Shown: piece after piece, positions 49,067 to 59,871 of the stretch | Layout: every line of letters starts with the position of its first letter | How positions within the stretch are numbered: the first letter of the stretch is position 1 | Assembly: GCA_022113835.1 (NCBI GenBank) | Contig: JAILWY010000007.1 | Span: 6,778,001 to 6,842,000 of the forward strand | Length of the DNA: 64,000 nucleotides | Direction: 5' to 3' | DNA from: Atopsyche davidsoni | Lineage: Eukaryota > Arthropoda > Insecta > Trichoptera > Hydrobiosidae | The notes under the pieces: generated by a model | Database searches by the model: none | What the model saw: the letters and a program-made list of their open reading frames with translations, nothing else | What the model was told of the DNA's origin: nothing | Program-made: the position numbers and the translations under genes

Positions 49067-51449
49067 ATGAAGTTCACGGTGAGTCCGAAAGGATGCAATA
49101 TTATTAATTACGTCATAATTAGTGCGACTCTTTATGATTATTTTAAAAATTTTGTGCCATTTTGGAAGTGATTGATTAAAAGTTTTTTTGCTTAATTAAA
49201 AAAATATATAAATAAAGTGCCCTTATGCATAATTTAAAAACTGTTAAAGTTTAATATAATGAATGAAAAAAATAAATAATGTTGGTTCGTTTGTAACAGT
49301 TATTTTTCTGTTTCAGACGATCACCATATTCGCTCTTTTATGCGTAGCCCTAGTGGCAGCTAAAAGGGAGCGGGAGCTGAAAAGGACGCGCCCGGATGGA
49401 CCGAAAAAAGAAATCATCGATCTCAACAAGGGAAAGCGAGAGGCAGCCGTGGCTTACCACCCGGGTGGCCCGCCAAGGTCATCTCACGTCCTGCACCTTC
49501 AGCCGGCAGGAGGCTCGCTAAGCATAGGAGCAGGGTACTCTCTCGGAGGGCCCAAGTTCTCCTCCTCGAGCTTTGGAGGATCTCACAGTGCTCACGGTTT
49601 CGAAGGAGGAAGTCACTTCCCCGGAATCAGCGGATTGTCTCACCACTCGTCCGGTCATTTGAGTCACCCACCCAGTTTTAGCTTCTCGGGATCCCCCAGT
49701 AGTTTCTCTGATCACGGAGGGCATTCATCAGTTCTTCAGTCATCCAGCGGTCACTCTCCTAGATACACGTCAATTAGTGGGAGCATTAAGAGACCCACCA
49801 ATGGACATCAATCGGGTCATGGATTAGGAAATTTGTTATCATCTGCTTCTCACGCTTCTGAGACTCACTCTTTTGGACATTCCCACGGTGCGTCAAAGCC
49901 CCAGATTTCATATGGAATTCCACATTATTCATCCATAAGTAAGCCCCACCAAACTTACGGAGTCCCCGCCAGCACGTACGGTTCACCGTCTCTTTCTGCT
50001 GGTCACGATAGTTCCTCATCTTCTGTACCTTCGTATGCTTCTGGAACTCATGGACTAGGAGCTTATGCTTCATCTGGATCATCTTCCGGAAGTCACGGTG
50101 GCTTTTCAGGACCTTTGTTTTCTCCGGCTAGCGATCATGGATCTCCATCCTTGACATACGGTGTCCCTTCAAGTACTTATGGCTCCCCGAGTAGTGGCCA
50201 TCATGGAATGATTTCTTCTGGATTTTCCTTTGGAGGATCTGGTGATCACGGTGGACACTCTTTTGGCGGAGGACACGATCTCAGTTCATCTATCAAACAT
50301 TCGATCCCTGGATTATTTAGCGGATTTGGCAAAACATCTCACGGATCATCAGGAGGACTGAGTTCAAGCTACGGCGCTCCCTCTTCTTCCGCTTTCAAAC
50401 CATCCGTGTATCTGGGATCATCTCTGTCTGAATCATACGGTACACCCTCTTATTCTCACCAATCTCACCAAAGCCCATCTGTATCATATGGTGTACCGCA
50501 ATCTTCTCACAATTCTCTACAATCATCTCATGGTTCTCTGTTTTCCGGCGGTCATGCATTTATTATCCCGAAAGGTCTAACATCATCCGGACAAGTAGAC
50601 TTCAGCTCTCTGGGTTCTCTTTCACACGGATCATTCGCTGATGGGTCTCACGGTAGTCCGTCGCTGAGTGGATCCTACCAAATTCCCTCTGCCGGGCACT
50701 CCGCTCCTGCGATAAGTTTTGGAGCTCTCACCGGACACTTTGCTGCGCCATCAGTCTCACACGGAGCCCCATCAGTTAGTTATGGAACTCCGTCCGCCAC
50801 TTATGGCGCTCCTGCATCTGGCTACAAACTACCTTCCGTCGGCCACAGCTCTTCATCAACATCATCATCAGCTGATTTCTTAAATGCTTTATCTCACTCC
50901 TCCCCTGTGACAAGCTATTCATCATCCGTTTCTCATCCGACTTCTATGTATGGCGTTCCTTCCCACTCCTCCGGACACGGTGAGCCATCAGTGAGCTACG
51001 GAGCTCCATCTTTTAGTCACGGATCTGTTTCCGGAAGTTTCGGTTCATCCTCCTTAGGACACGGTGGCCTTTCGGCCGCTTTCGGAACTCCGTCCGGAAG
51101 CTATGGTGCACCGTCGGCCAGCTACGGAATACCCAGTGCCTTCGGGGGATCCGGGTCATCCGGGTCATCCGGGCTGACCTATGAAGGAATTGGCGCTGGA
51201 AAACTGGAGCTCCCTTCCCACAGCGGCGCGTTAGACTTCTCCGGAGGAAGTCACGGATCCTCAGCGCCGAGCGAGTCCTATGGTACGCCAAGCCACTACA
51301 GCTCTTCCAAGAGCGGATACGCAGTCACGCAGGAGTCATACAGCGGCCCCAAGACTTACGAAGACAACTACGAGTCTCCTACGGAGAATCAGTACGACAC
51401 CATCAAGTACAGCCGAAGTCTGCCGGTTGACGATAATTCCAAGAACTGA
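49067..51449 (+). CDS. Secreted Ser/Gly/His-rich structural protein with YG[AVT]P repeats (resilin/cuticle type)
   Basis: Two exons, 49067-49078 (MKFT) and 49317-51449, phase 0, give 714 residues. The signal peptide MKFTTITIFALLCVALVAA is followed by a basic segment (KRERELKRTRPDGPKK). The body is low complexity, rich in Ser, Gly and His, with at least a dozen irregular units of the form [ST]YG[AVTIS]PS (for example TYGVPSSTYGSPSS, SYGTPSATYGAPAS, SYGAPSASYGIPS). YGAP units recall the elastic repeats of pro-resilin; Tyr could form dityrosine cross-links. No chitin-binding Rebers-Riddiford domain is present. The C-terminus changes character: Tyr-rich and acidic (TYEDNYESPTENQYDTIKY). The frame is intact. 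I place it among extracellular cuticle or other elastic/structural matrix proteins by composition; an egg-shell or gland secretion protein is possible. Confidence 0.88.
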
Positions 51450-51937
51450 GCTACCATGTGACTAAGTTACCATATCGATAGAATATAAAAAAATGGTCTG
51501 TGAATGCATATAATATAAGTGAACTGTAGTTTGATACATATTCACGGGATGATTCGTAAGAATACTGAAAGAGCGCTCACGGCCACTGAAGTCACTAGCT
51601 TTTACTTGTTAGCATAGAGGAGACGTTTATGATTTCATTTGTGTGTAATTACGAACGTCCGAGCGGAGCAGCCGTGTGCCACATACACCTTAACGTTCTT
51701 GTATGCTAATTGCCGTAGAAAGTACCCGCTCGGTGCCGAGAAACCTTAATAAGATTAAGTTACTTTCATACATAAGTTAGTCGTTATTATTTATAAGGTG
51801 ATATTTCATCCGAAATGACCGAAATTTTGAGAAAAATGATACCAGTGGCATAGAGATGCGGCTAGTAAACTAGATCGTTATTTATTGTAACAGCTCTATT
51901 TTTATAACATTATTTAATGGCACACCCCATACGTAAT

Positions 51938-51943
51938 ATTAAA
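51938..51943 (+). terminator. Possible ATTAAA poly(A) signal of the YGAP-repeat gene
   Basis: ATTAAA followed at once by GTTGTTATTGTTTTC, a GT-rich downstream element, about 490 bases after the stop. An AATAAA at 52176-52181 is an alternative. Confidence 0.4.
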
Positions 51944-54029
51944 GTTGTTATTGTTTTCAAACAGCCTTGTTTCATTTCATGTACTTGACACTTTACACAA
52001 ATATGACGACAGAGATTTCTTTCAGACGGACACTCGCGATGGAGAAATTACAAGCAAAGCCTACAGGAGCGCAGGCCCTGGGCGGAAGATCATAGTCATT
52101 ACTGATTCAAGATCATTCATTTCATGCAACAGTTTGCGCATAGCTAATGGGTTCTTTATTTTTCATTTAGTACAGAATAAACATTGCGACTCTCATTGCC
52201 TAACACTATGAATAAACAAAGCAAATTTTAATAGTTTAGGCTCATCGACTTGCAAACAGTTGCCTATTAGAATTTTTTTTTTATATAATATAACCTGTAT
52301 ATTAACAAAAGATTGCCTAAGTAAAACAAATAATTCTTTTGTCTGCTTTCTGTCATATATTTACTTCACGTCTTTAAAACGAAATTAGAAATTCTCACGT
52401 TTTTACGAAAGATTATATTATTGCTAAGTAACGATGCACGAGAGGATGAATTTCCCAGGGAAGATGTTTTTGATGGAAATATTTGTTTATTTTCTCTTGC
52501 CGTCTCGATTGAGCCAATTACCGTGTTTTGTCGTTTTGGAGCTAAAAATATTACAGTAAGCGAGCAGAAATTATGCTAATAGTACGGAAACGCACATCCT
52601 CTACAAAATTTAGAATCAATTTATTATACCACTGTGACAAATTTTATTAAATTTAACGTTCTAAATTAGCGTTTATTTAAACTAATTAATAATGAGAAAA
52701 TAAGTAGGTTTATTCTAAAAAAAGCTTTATCAAAGTACGAGGACACATTTTAATAAAAATAATGTTTAATTTACATACGAATAGTATAAACTTTTGGTAT
52801 ATTTGGTATATTTTATATCACAACTAAGTATTTGATCACAGTTTCAAGGTTATAGATTATCATAACGAGCTTCGTGATAATAGCTATAAATAAAAACTTT
52901 TTGTCCAGAAGAGAATTGGCCGTTTAAAATAAAGTATGATGAAATTAATATCATGGATATAAAAAAGGGACCGAATCTGGTCTTTTCACTTTCTAAAAAT
53001 TGCCCCCAGTCTTTCCACATCTGTCCAATCACGATTAAGTGTAATAATGATGCTTCTCGAACAACCGTAACAATGCCTCACTAGTTTCTTACACTTAAGA
53101 ATCATTAGCTGGTTTTAGTGAAAATAATAAAAAGTTTCAATAAGACACTGTTTTTTTTTGGGCACCAAAATGGGCACGACTGAAAAATCGCCAATTTCAC
53201 AAATTACGACTAATACTGCGGCATTAAGTGAATGATTATTCCGGATAATTATATTCGTATGCATATTTAGAATTAATTAAACGAATCGAGAGCAGCGAGC
53301 TTAAAGGAGCCGCCGAGAAATAATTGGACAGTCAGAATAAACAAGCGTACGAATGGACACTTACCCGGAGATTGAGTCATTTTGGACGCAGGTTCTAGTT
53401 TCTCTTATTCCACTAACTACTCGTCGTGAATTTGGGCGCGTGGAAACAGACATAATCTGAAATCTTAGATCATTACTCACGTGGATCGAGATGATCTTGC
53501 CTTGACAAATGGAACTGTGTTACAAGGCATAGAAAGAAGATTTATATATATTAAAAAGCACATGACAAATTTTGATCTATTAAACTTTAGGTACCTTGAT
53601 GATTAGATAATAAACCAGTATCCAGCATGTGTTTGCGATGTATAGTATTGATGTTAATTGCATAAATCACCAATCTAATGCACGAAATAAATTTACTCTA
53701 TAAAATGGAATAAAAAAATTATAAAAGCAAAATTTTAATTCATTTTAAACTAATAACACTTTCGGTATGCGCATATAAGTAATATTTGTCATATTATATA
53801 TGATAGGTTGACATTTTCAGGTGAAAATTATGTGTTCATGTAAGATAAGATTTCAGTTAAATACATAAATAACAATAATTTACACATTGGCCATTTATCC
53901 AATAATAAAACGCATATATTAGCTGCAACACTAATAAACTCTTTTTAAAATGTCCAACCGTTTTTAATGTCATTGTTATTAATATCTAGAAAAACTTAAC
54001 ACAGGACAGCGTTTAAATAATAAAAGTTA

Positions 54030-54085
54030 GCGTAATTAAGCGACTTTTGATCAAAAGTTCCTGAGTTCCATCCCTGTTAGACAAA
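54030..54085 (+). repeat. tRNA-like relic
   Basis: The order GTTAGCGTAATTAAGCGAC, an anticodon-arm-like palindrome TTTTGATCAAAA, then CTGAGTTCCATCC resembles the D-arm, anticodon arm and T-arm of a tRNA. It is decayed; probably a SINE head. Confidence 0.4.
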
Positions 54086-55309
54086 TATCAATAAAAAGCA
54101 CAAGGCCCGTTAAAAATTGACAAAATACAATTTTTTATGGGATCCCATGATTCGTTACCAATTTTAATAAAACATAATTGATTTGATATTCAGAACATCT
54201 CTGAATATAATTGTGTATTGGAAAATTTGATACTGTGATATTTTGGATACAAAATAATCCATTTTATCACCAGCAAAATAGTTTAGTGACAAAAAGTCTA
54301 GTTACTTTTGTCGCTGTGCATGTCGACAGTTATTAAGTGAGAGAACCTATTGTCAATCAACTCGGCAAGACAGACGTAGAGGAATTCACAAAGATTAGAT
54401 AGTTTTCTAAATACAACGTACGTGCTTCCTCTAGCGTTAATACAATGTCTTTCACAGGGAATACACGAGTCGTTGCCAATCGATTAATCCATTCAATGAC
54501 ATTTGATTAATTGACGTGATTAGCGAGGTAAAAAGTAGACAACACACAAAGCTGGTTTCTGAACCAACATTAGCGTCTAATGCATCAGAATATTAAAAAA
54601 AAAACCTGGTGCAATATATTTTTTTTATTCATCAATAAATGTAAATTTCAAAGACCAGGAGGTTATAAAAAGTAATCCCTTAACTGCTTGCGCAAATTTT
54701 AATATACGTTTGCTAATTGCTTACAATAGCGCCATGGTGAGTTTTTGTGCACCATTTTTTTAAAAGTATCTGGGTGTTATTTAAAATTAAGTTTAGTTAT
54801 GCAAAGCATTTGATTGATGGTTTAATTATTCGTTAATGCTGATTAAAAATCTTAATTGTTTTATTTGTGCAATTAAATAATTATGATTCAACTTTGTGCC
54901 AGTTCCTGTTTGTTAAATTTTACGAACGTTAATTACGCAATGATTGTATTTCAACTGTAAGTATAAAAGAAATATGTTTTTACTTAATTAAAAGTCCAAA
55001 TGTTAATCAACGATGAAGGGTGGTAATGAAGATATCTAGTATGATAATAAAATAATTGTTTTTCTATGTACATATATAAAAAAGTTACAAATTAAATGAA
55101 ACGAAAAAAACAAAACAAAACAGTAAATTAGCAGATATATGATATCAACATACAAAAAATAGTTAAAGGAAATATCTTGACAATTACAGATCGTTGTTAC
55201 ATTTTATGTCCATTTGAAAAGTATATTTTTGTAAAAGTTAGTAAATTTTATAAGTGTAAAAAATCAGACATTTATATTGTAATTTCTAAACTTATAATTA
55301 GAAATTTGT

Positions 55310-55345
55310 AGATCTAACCACTGGACTACTATACTGTGCGATTTA
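55310..55345 (-). repeat. tRNA-like A-box relic, reverse strand
   Basis: The minus strand reads ATAGTAGTCCAGTGGTTAGA, an A-box-like core shared with other relics in this window (20300, 60060). No B-box is found, so it is only a fragment. Confidence 0.35.
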
Positions 55346-57907
55346 TTTATACAGATTGGAAACTTTCATTACCCATAAACTAGGTTATTATTCTCGGATT
55401 AAAACACTTTATAACTTTTAGATACATACAATATAGAAGCTAGCAACATCAAAGCGTAGTTTTCACGTTATTTTTAAGTTGAAGCGATTACCGTATTAAC
55501 AGAAAGAGAAATTTCTATTCTTTTGGATCATTATCCGGCTCATTCATACTGTCGGATGGATTCGCCCAGTGGGGTCTTCGCTTAGCCGTACAGAAGGTCC
55601 GCCTAGTGCGTATATCTTTGTATGGCCACACAATGAGACATGTCACAGAACTAATGTCGCCATTGTAAACAAGAAACCATTAGTTTTCATTCTCCGCCTT
55701 GTTCGTGACCCAGACATTGATGGTTTTTTAACTCACCGTAAAGATGAAAGCATGAACGGAACTATTCAATTGTCTGATGTAGATTTGATTGATTATTCCC
55801 ACGCGTTGTATTTAATCTTAGTTATTATTACTAATCATTGAATATTATGCTGACCGAAACGAAAATTTGCTTCTGATTTTTTATATTAAACAATTCGTGG
55901 AAATACATATATTGCTGATTCAATTTCGTCTTTTTGTTATAAACGATTGTCGTAATTTCACGATAAAAAAGGTACATAGCCTATCCCCCATTCTTCTTTG
56001 TACTCATGAGATTATTTAAAGCTCTAAAAAAATATTATTGCGTTAATAATTGTGGCCAGTAGCCTATTTAGTTAATACTGGCTGCCTTTTTCATCTTGTT
56101 TCTTCAAACTTGAATAAAGCTTTTCAAAAAACACCGAGAATTTTTTTTCGTTGAGTTACACCTGAAACTTGTTTTTTACTAACTTTGGCATTTGCTTTCA
56201 AAAATAGCTCCAGTTTTTTTAATACAGCTTCAAATAGTGGAGATACCTGTCTGGGAAAAACTGAAGCATAATGTTTTTACTGTTGCTATACCTTCGAATT
56301 ATATTTAAGTTCTGCTTCCATACAATCATTTTCATTTTTATAATGGATGTTAATATATAAGTCCTAGATTACAATTAATTTTGTAGTATATTATTACAAT
56401 GACGTATACAGCTAAATAACACAAATTTGATGAGTATCTCTAAAGAACTTTAAGCTATCTATCTAATAAATTATAATTTTAATTCAAAGGGATTTTTAAT
56501 TGTTATACACAAATGAAATAAGTAGTATATTGGGTTCTTTTATCACTAAGTACAAAGTACAAGAAAACGTTACTTATTATTAATATTCTATGGTAATATT
56601 AAATATTTAAAAAAATATTTTCTTACATATGTACTGTAGGTCGCATTTTACGCATATCAGTTTTATATTAAAATATTTAACCGACCGTATTCTGATCGTA
56701 TACATAGTAGTTAGTTTTATTACGGTATAAAACGTCGGCATTTTCTGTGGATCTGAATCGAAAATGACAAGAATTATTATTCATAGTCGAATGTTACAGT
56801 GTAATTTCTATGACCCAAATAATACACTGTGTATTTAATACAATCAATCTGTTTCATTATAGAGATGTATCACATTTTTAGAAACGCGAGTGAAATAGTA
56901 TGCTTAGAAACTGAGACTGCAAAGTAATATTATCATCATAGTGTATACTAGATCCAAGGAAAATGACGGAAAGTTGGCATTCGAATACATGTTATTTAAG
57001 CCATGATGAATGGTTTAATTTGTAACACTTCATATTCAAAGACACAATCTAGGGTATAACAAATATTTTTGCATTCGCCTCTCAAAGGCGTCTGACATGA
57101 TTTGTACACATTTATGTGATTTTTTATATAAATTAAAAAAAAAACACTTGCATTAGTACATTCTCACAAAAATAAATCTATCATTATAGATCTTTTTTTG
57201 GTAACAAATAGCAAATTATTATAAACCACGATTTTAAAGAAAAACAAACGTGAAAATAATCAAAAATATTCGAGCATTATTACATCACAACGTGAAATAA
57301 AATTTTAAATTACTTTTAATATTTTTTATAGAAATGTAACGTTTAAAGATGTACCAATGAATAATACGCGGTGGTATGTAACGGAAATTAAGTATGAGCA
57401 CACCAATGCAAGTACATGAAATTTGTGTTAACATGTATAATTTATTAAACCCCATGTATCCTACAATTAAAACTTCCTTCCGTTAAAAAAAAAAAATGAT
57501 TATAAGGACAGACCGGAAGTCCAGTGAGCGGTCTGTCGGAAAACAAGTGGCAGATTTAATATAACCTTTCAATCAGGTGGAGATGTTTCGGTCATACAAG
57601 ACGGATTTTAAATTATATTTTATGTTATTTTAAACAGGAAATACGCACGTGTATATTAATTTAATGGTTTATGTTCAATAAATACGTGTTAGAGTTTTCT
57701 TTTGATGATTATTATGGAGTATTAAATAAATTTGCATTTTTCAACTATTGCGTATAAAATATGCTTTTTAGTATCAAATTGATTGAAATGAAATCGTTGT
57801 TTTTGCATTGTGTCTAATAAAATAGGCTCGGAAAAAAAAGTATATTCTAATAAGACTATGATTTGTCAAGAATACTTGTAAGTCAGCTAGAAAGAAAAAA
57901 ACTAGAC

Positions 57908-57985
57908 ACAGTGGCACAATAGTTCGATTGGCAAGGGTATCCAGCTGCTATAGCCGTAGGGGTGTGGGTTTGAATCTCACTTGTC
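57908..57985 (+). repeat. tRNA-derived SINE head
   Basis: GTGGCACAATAGTTCGATTG holds an A-box-like block and GGTGTGGGTTTGAATCTCAC a good T-arm with B-box; they are spaced as in tRNA genes. The stems GTG...CAC close partly. This is the best preserved + strand tRNA-like relic here, but acceptor pairing is incomplete, so it is called a SINE head, not a tRNA gene. Confidence 0.55.
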
Positions 57986-58689
57986 AAAAAAATGAGAATT
58001 GTTAATATAATCTGATTCCCCAAAAACATACTACAAAATGTGTGTCATGTTCCCTTCCTTCGCATTACTTGTAACTCAGCTTGATTTTCTTCTTTGCGTG
58101 GGTTGTTTAATACAGACACTTGCAAGATGAAGGTTCAATATCGTTTTAATATAAACAATCCACTCTTCATTGGCGAAGGCGTCGCTTAGTAGGTGGCGTG
58201 TACTCTTGAAGGTTCCGGGTTCTGTCGCCAGCTGTGACGGATATAGACGGAGACGTAGTTCGTACGGAACCGATGGTCCGCGGGATAAAAAAACCATAAT
58301 TAATTTCAATAGATTGATCTGTCAATCAACCTGAACGTGGAGTAGAAATCACACATATTTAAAAGACTAGTCTGTCTTCCAGTGAGTTCGTTTTCGTTTC
58401 GACATACAATTCTTGTTTTATTTAGAACAAATATAAAAATTCTGTTGACAAAATTAAACTTCATTAAAAACACAAACTGCTTGAAAATTTCAATACATAT
58501 ATTTAAGAGGTTCGTAGGGCAAGAAATAGGCAAATACATTACTGTTTTGCAACTATTTGTTATGTGCTTTTACCATTGATTATTTCTATTGCTTCAAAGG
58601 CAGATCTCAAAAATTGTTAATTTTAATTTTTATGTACAAAGAAAATACCTTAGGTATTAATTTACCCACTACCTTATTTTCCCCTAAGA

Positions 58690-58785
58690 AAACCATGAGC
58701 ACTGGCTCGACATGAGTATATTTTCAGTGAAATGGTCGCCAACCTTCTCTGAAGAGAGGCACTTGATGAAGAAGAAGGACCGGTA
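58690..58785 (+). mobile_element. Retroelement tail fragment
   Basis: AAATGGTCGCCAACCTTCTC followed by GAAGAGAGGCACTTGATGAAG repeats the end of the other fragments of this family (pattern ATGGTCxCC..., GAGAGGCAC, GAAGAAG). Translated it resembles FSEMVANLL plus an acidic end, the motif shared with 4483-4594. Confidence 0.45.
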
Positions 58786-59449
58786 AATTTTCTTTAAGAC
58801 TGTTAAACGAAAAAAATGATAAATATTTAAGTATATATAAATTAGTTGAAAACAGCAAAGATTAAAAAAATGATCTGGAAGAAACCTAATCCCAAAATTC
58901 AAAATAATCTTTTGATTTATGGTCGTTGCATGAAAATTTCAAAAAAGTAATTTATATTTATTTAATTTTATTTGTAGAATAATTGTTAAGTTTTTGCAGA
59001 ATTTTGATTTTATTTTAAACGGTTGTTATGAGTTTTAAAAAATTATTCCTTAAATACTTTTGACTTTCGCTCCTGACCTCCGCTCCTGGGCACCGATTAC
59101 GAAGCCTTAATAACAGGATGTCCGGAAGGGTGGAGAGTCTAAGAGGGGGAAAATAAAAACACCGAACCAAACGGATGAAAGGAAACTTCTTACAAAGAAA
59201 CAACGACGGAGAGCACAAGTAATGGAGATGACTTGTTCCTGCAGTCGTCCGGACGGAGAACACGACAAAAGGTGATTAACATATACGAAGACACAGTTTC
59301 TTAATGCAAACTATCATGCTTGAATTTTCAAAAAACAAAAATACTCAGCCATTTCAAAGTAAATATCAAACAAACAATAAATATTTTATTTGTAATAAAC
59401 AATTTTTTGCTGATTCAATGAGTCTCACCAACACCCTAGTAGAGTGAGG

Positions 59450-59515
59450 ACGTTGGCGAAACTAGTCACGTCAACAAATTAAATGTGGAAAATCACTAAA
59501 AATATTTATTTGGTT
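59450..59515 (+). mobile_element. Diverged half copy of the 15678 foldback family
   Basis: CGTTGGCGAAACTAGTCAC and AAATGTGGAAAATCACT match one arm of the foldback element at 15678-15909 in order and spacing. Here there is a single arm, so the head-to-head structure is not essential to the family. Confidence 0.6.
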
Positions 59516-59798
59516 CCATAATTTTATGCTTAAAATATAAAATGTATTGACAAACATTTCAGTCGAATACTAAATTAAATACCATGAGCAAAATGTTAAA
59601 TCTAAAACTGGAGAATTTCATTACTTTTTTTATGTATTTTTTAAAATTACTTTTTGAAAATAAGTAAATAAAATGTATTTTTTTTAATTCCAAGATTCTC
59701 TATTTTCTAATATTAATTTACAATAGTTGTTAGGGCTTTGGTTACAATACGGTGTGTGTCTGTCCCCCGCACCTGGCGCAGGTTGTGAGGCTTACAAC

Positions 59799-59871
59799 AT
59801 GGCTTTTAAAATAATCTCGGATATAACCGTTAACTTCGTGATCTTCATGCACTGTTTGTTACTGTGCCAAG
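59799..59871 (+). CDS. Candidate signal-peptide exon of a secreted protein
   Basis: ATG in a good context (TACAACATGG) opens 24 codons, MAFKIISDITVNFVIFMHCL then LLCQ, and one base of the next codon before a GT (AAG|GTTAAA, a weak donor). The sequence is a plausible signal peptide. The 60 bases before it are GC-richer and could be 5' UTR. The exon ends in phase 1, and the candidate exon at 63876 begins in the matching phase. There is no homology that I recognise. Confidence 0.4.

Larger units (their letters stand above)
51950..59798. other. AT-rich region without supported genes
   Basis: Holds tRNA-like relics (54030-54085, 55310-55345 reversed, 57908-57985), a retroelement tail (58690-58785), a primer-binding-site-like sequence (58211-58230), a foldback half copy (59450-59515) and a balanced block at 53280-53480. 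A 90-codon frame at 55569 has no recognisable homology. Otherwise nothing that I can name. Confidence 0.45.

Noticed and set aside
48590..49107. Several frames of 86-117 codons upstream of the YGAP-repeat gene
   Set aside because: They lie in the GC-rich promoter and 5' UTR; no homology, and TATA/initiator run through them.
52850..53032. 60-codon minus-strand frame MIGQMWKDWGQF...
   Set aside because: Short, no homology and no context; chance frame.
55569..55841. 90-codon + strand frame starting MGSSLSRTEGPP
   Set aside because: No domain recognised, no splice or promoter context and AT-rich end; not enough to call a gene.
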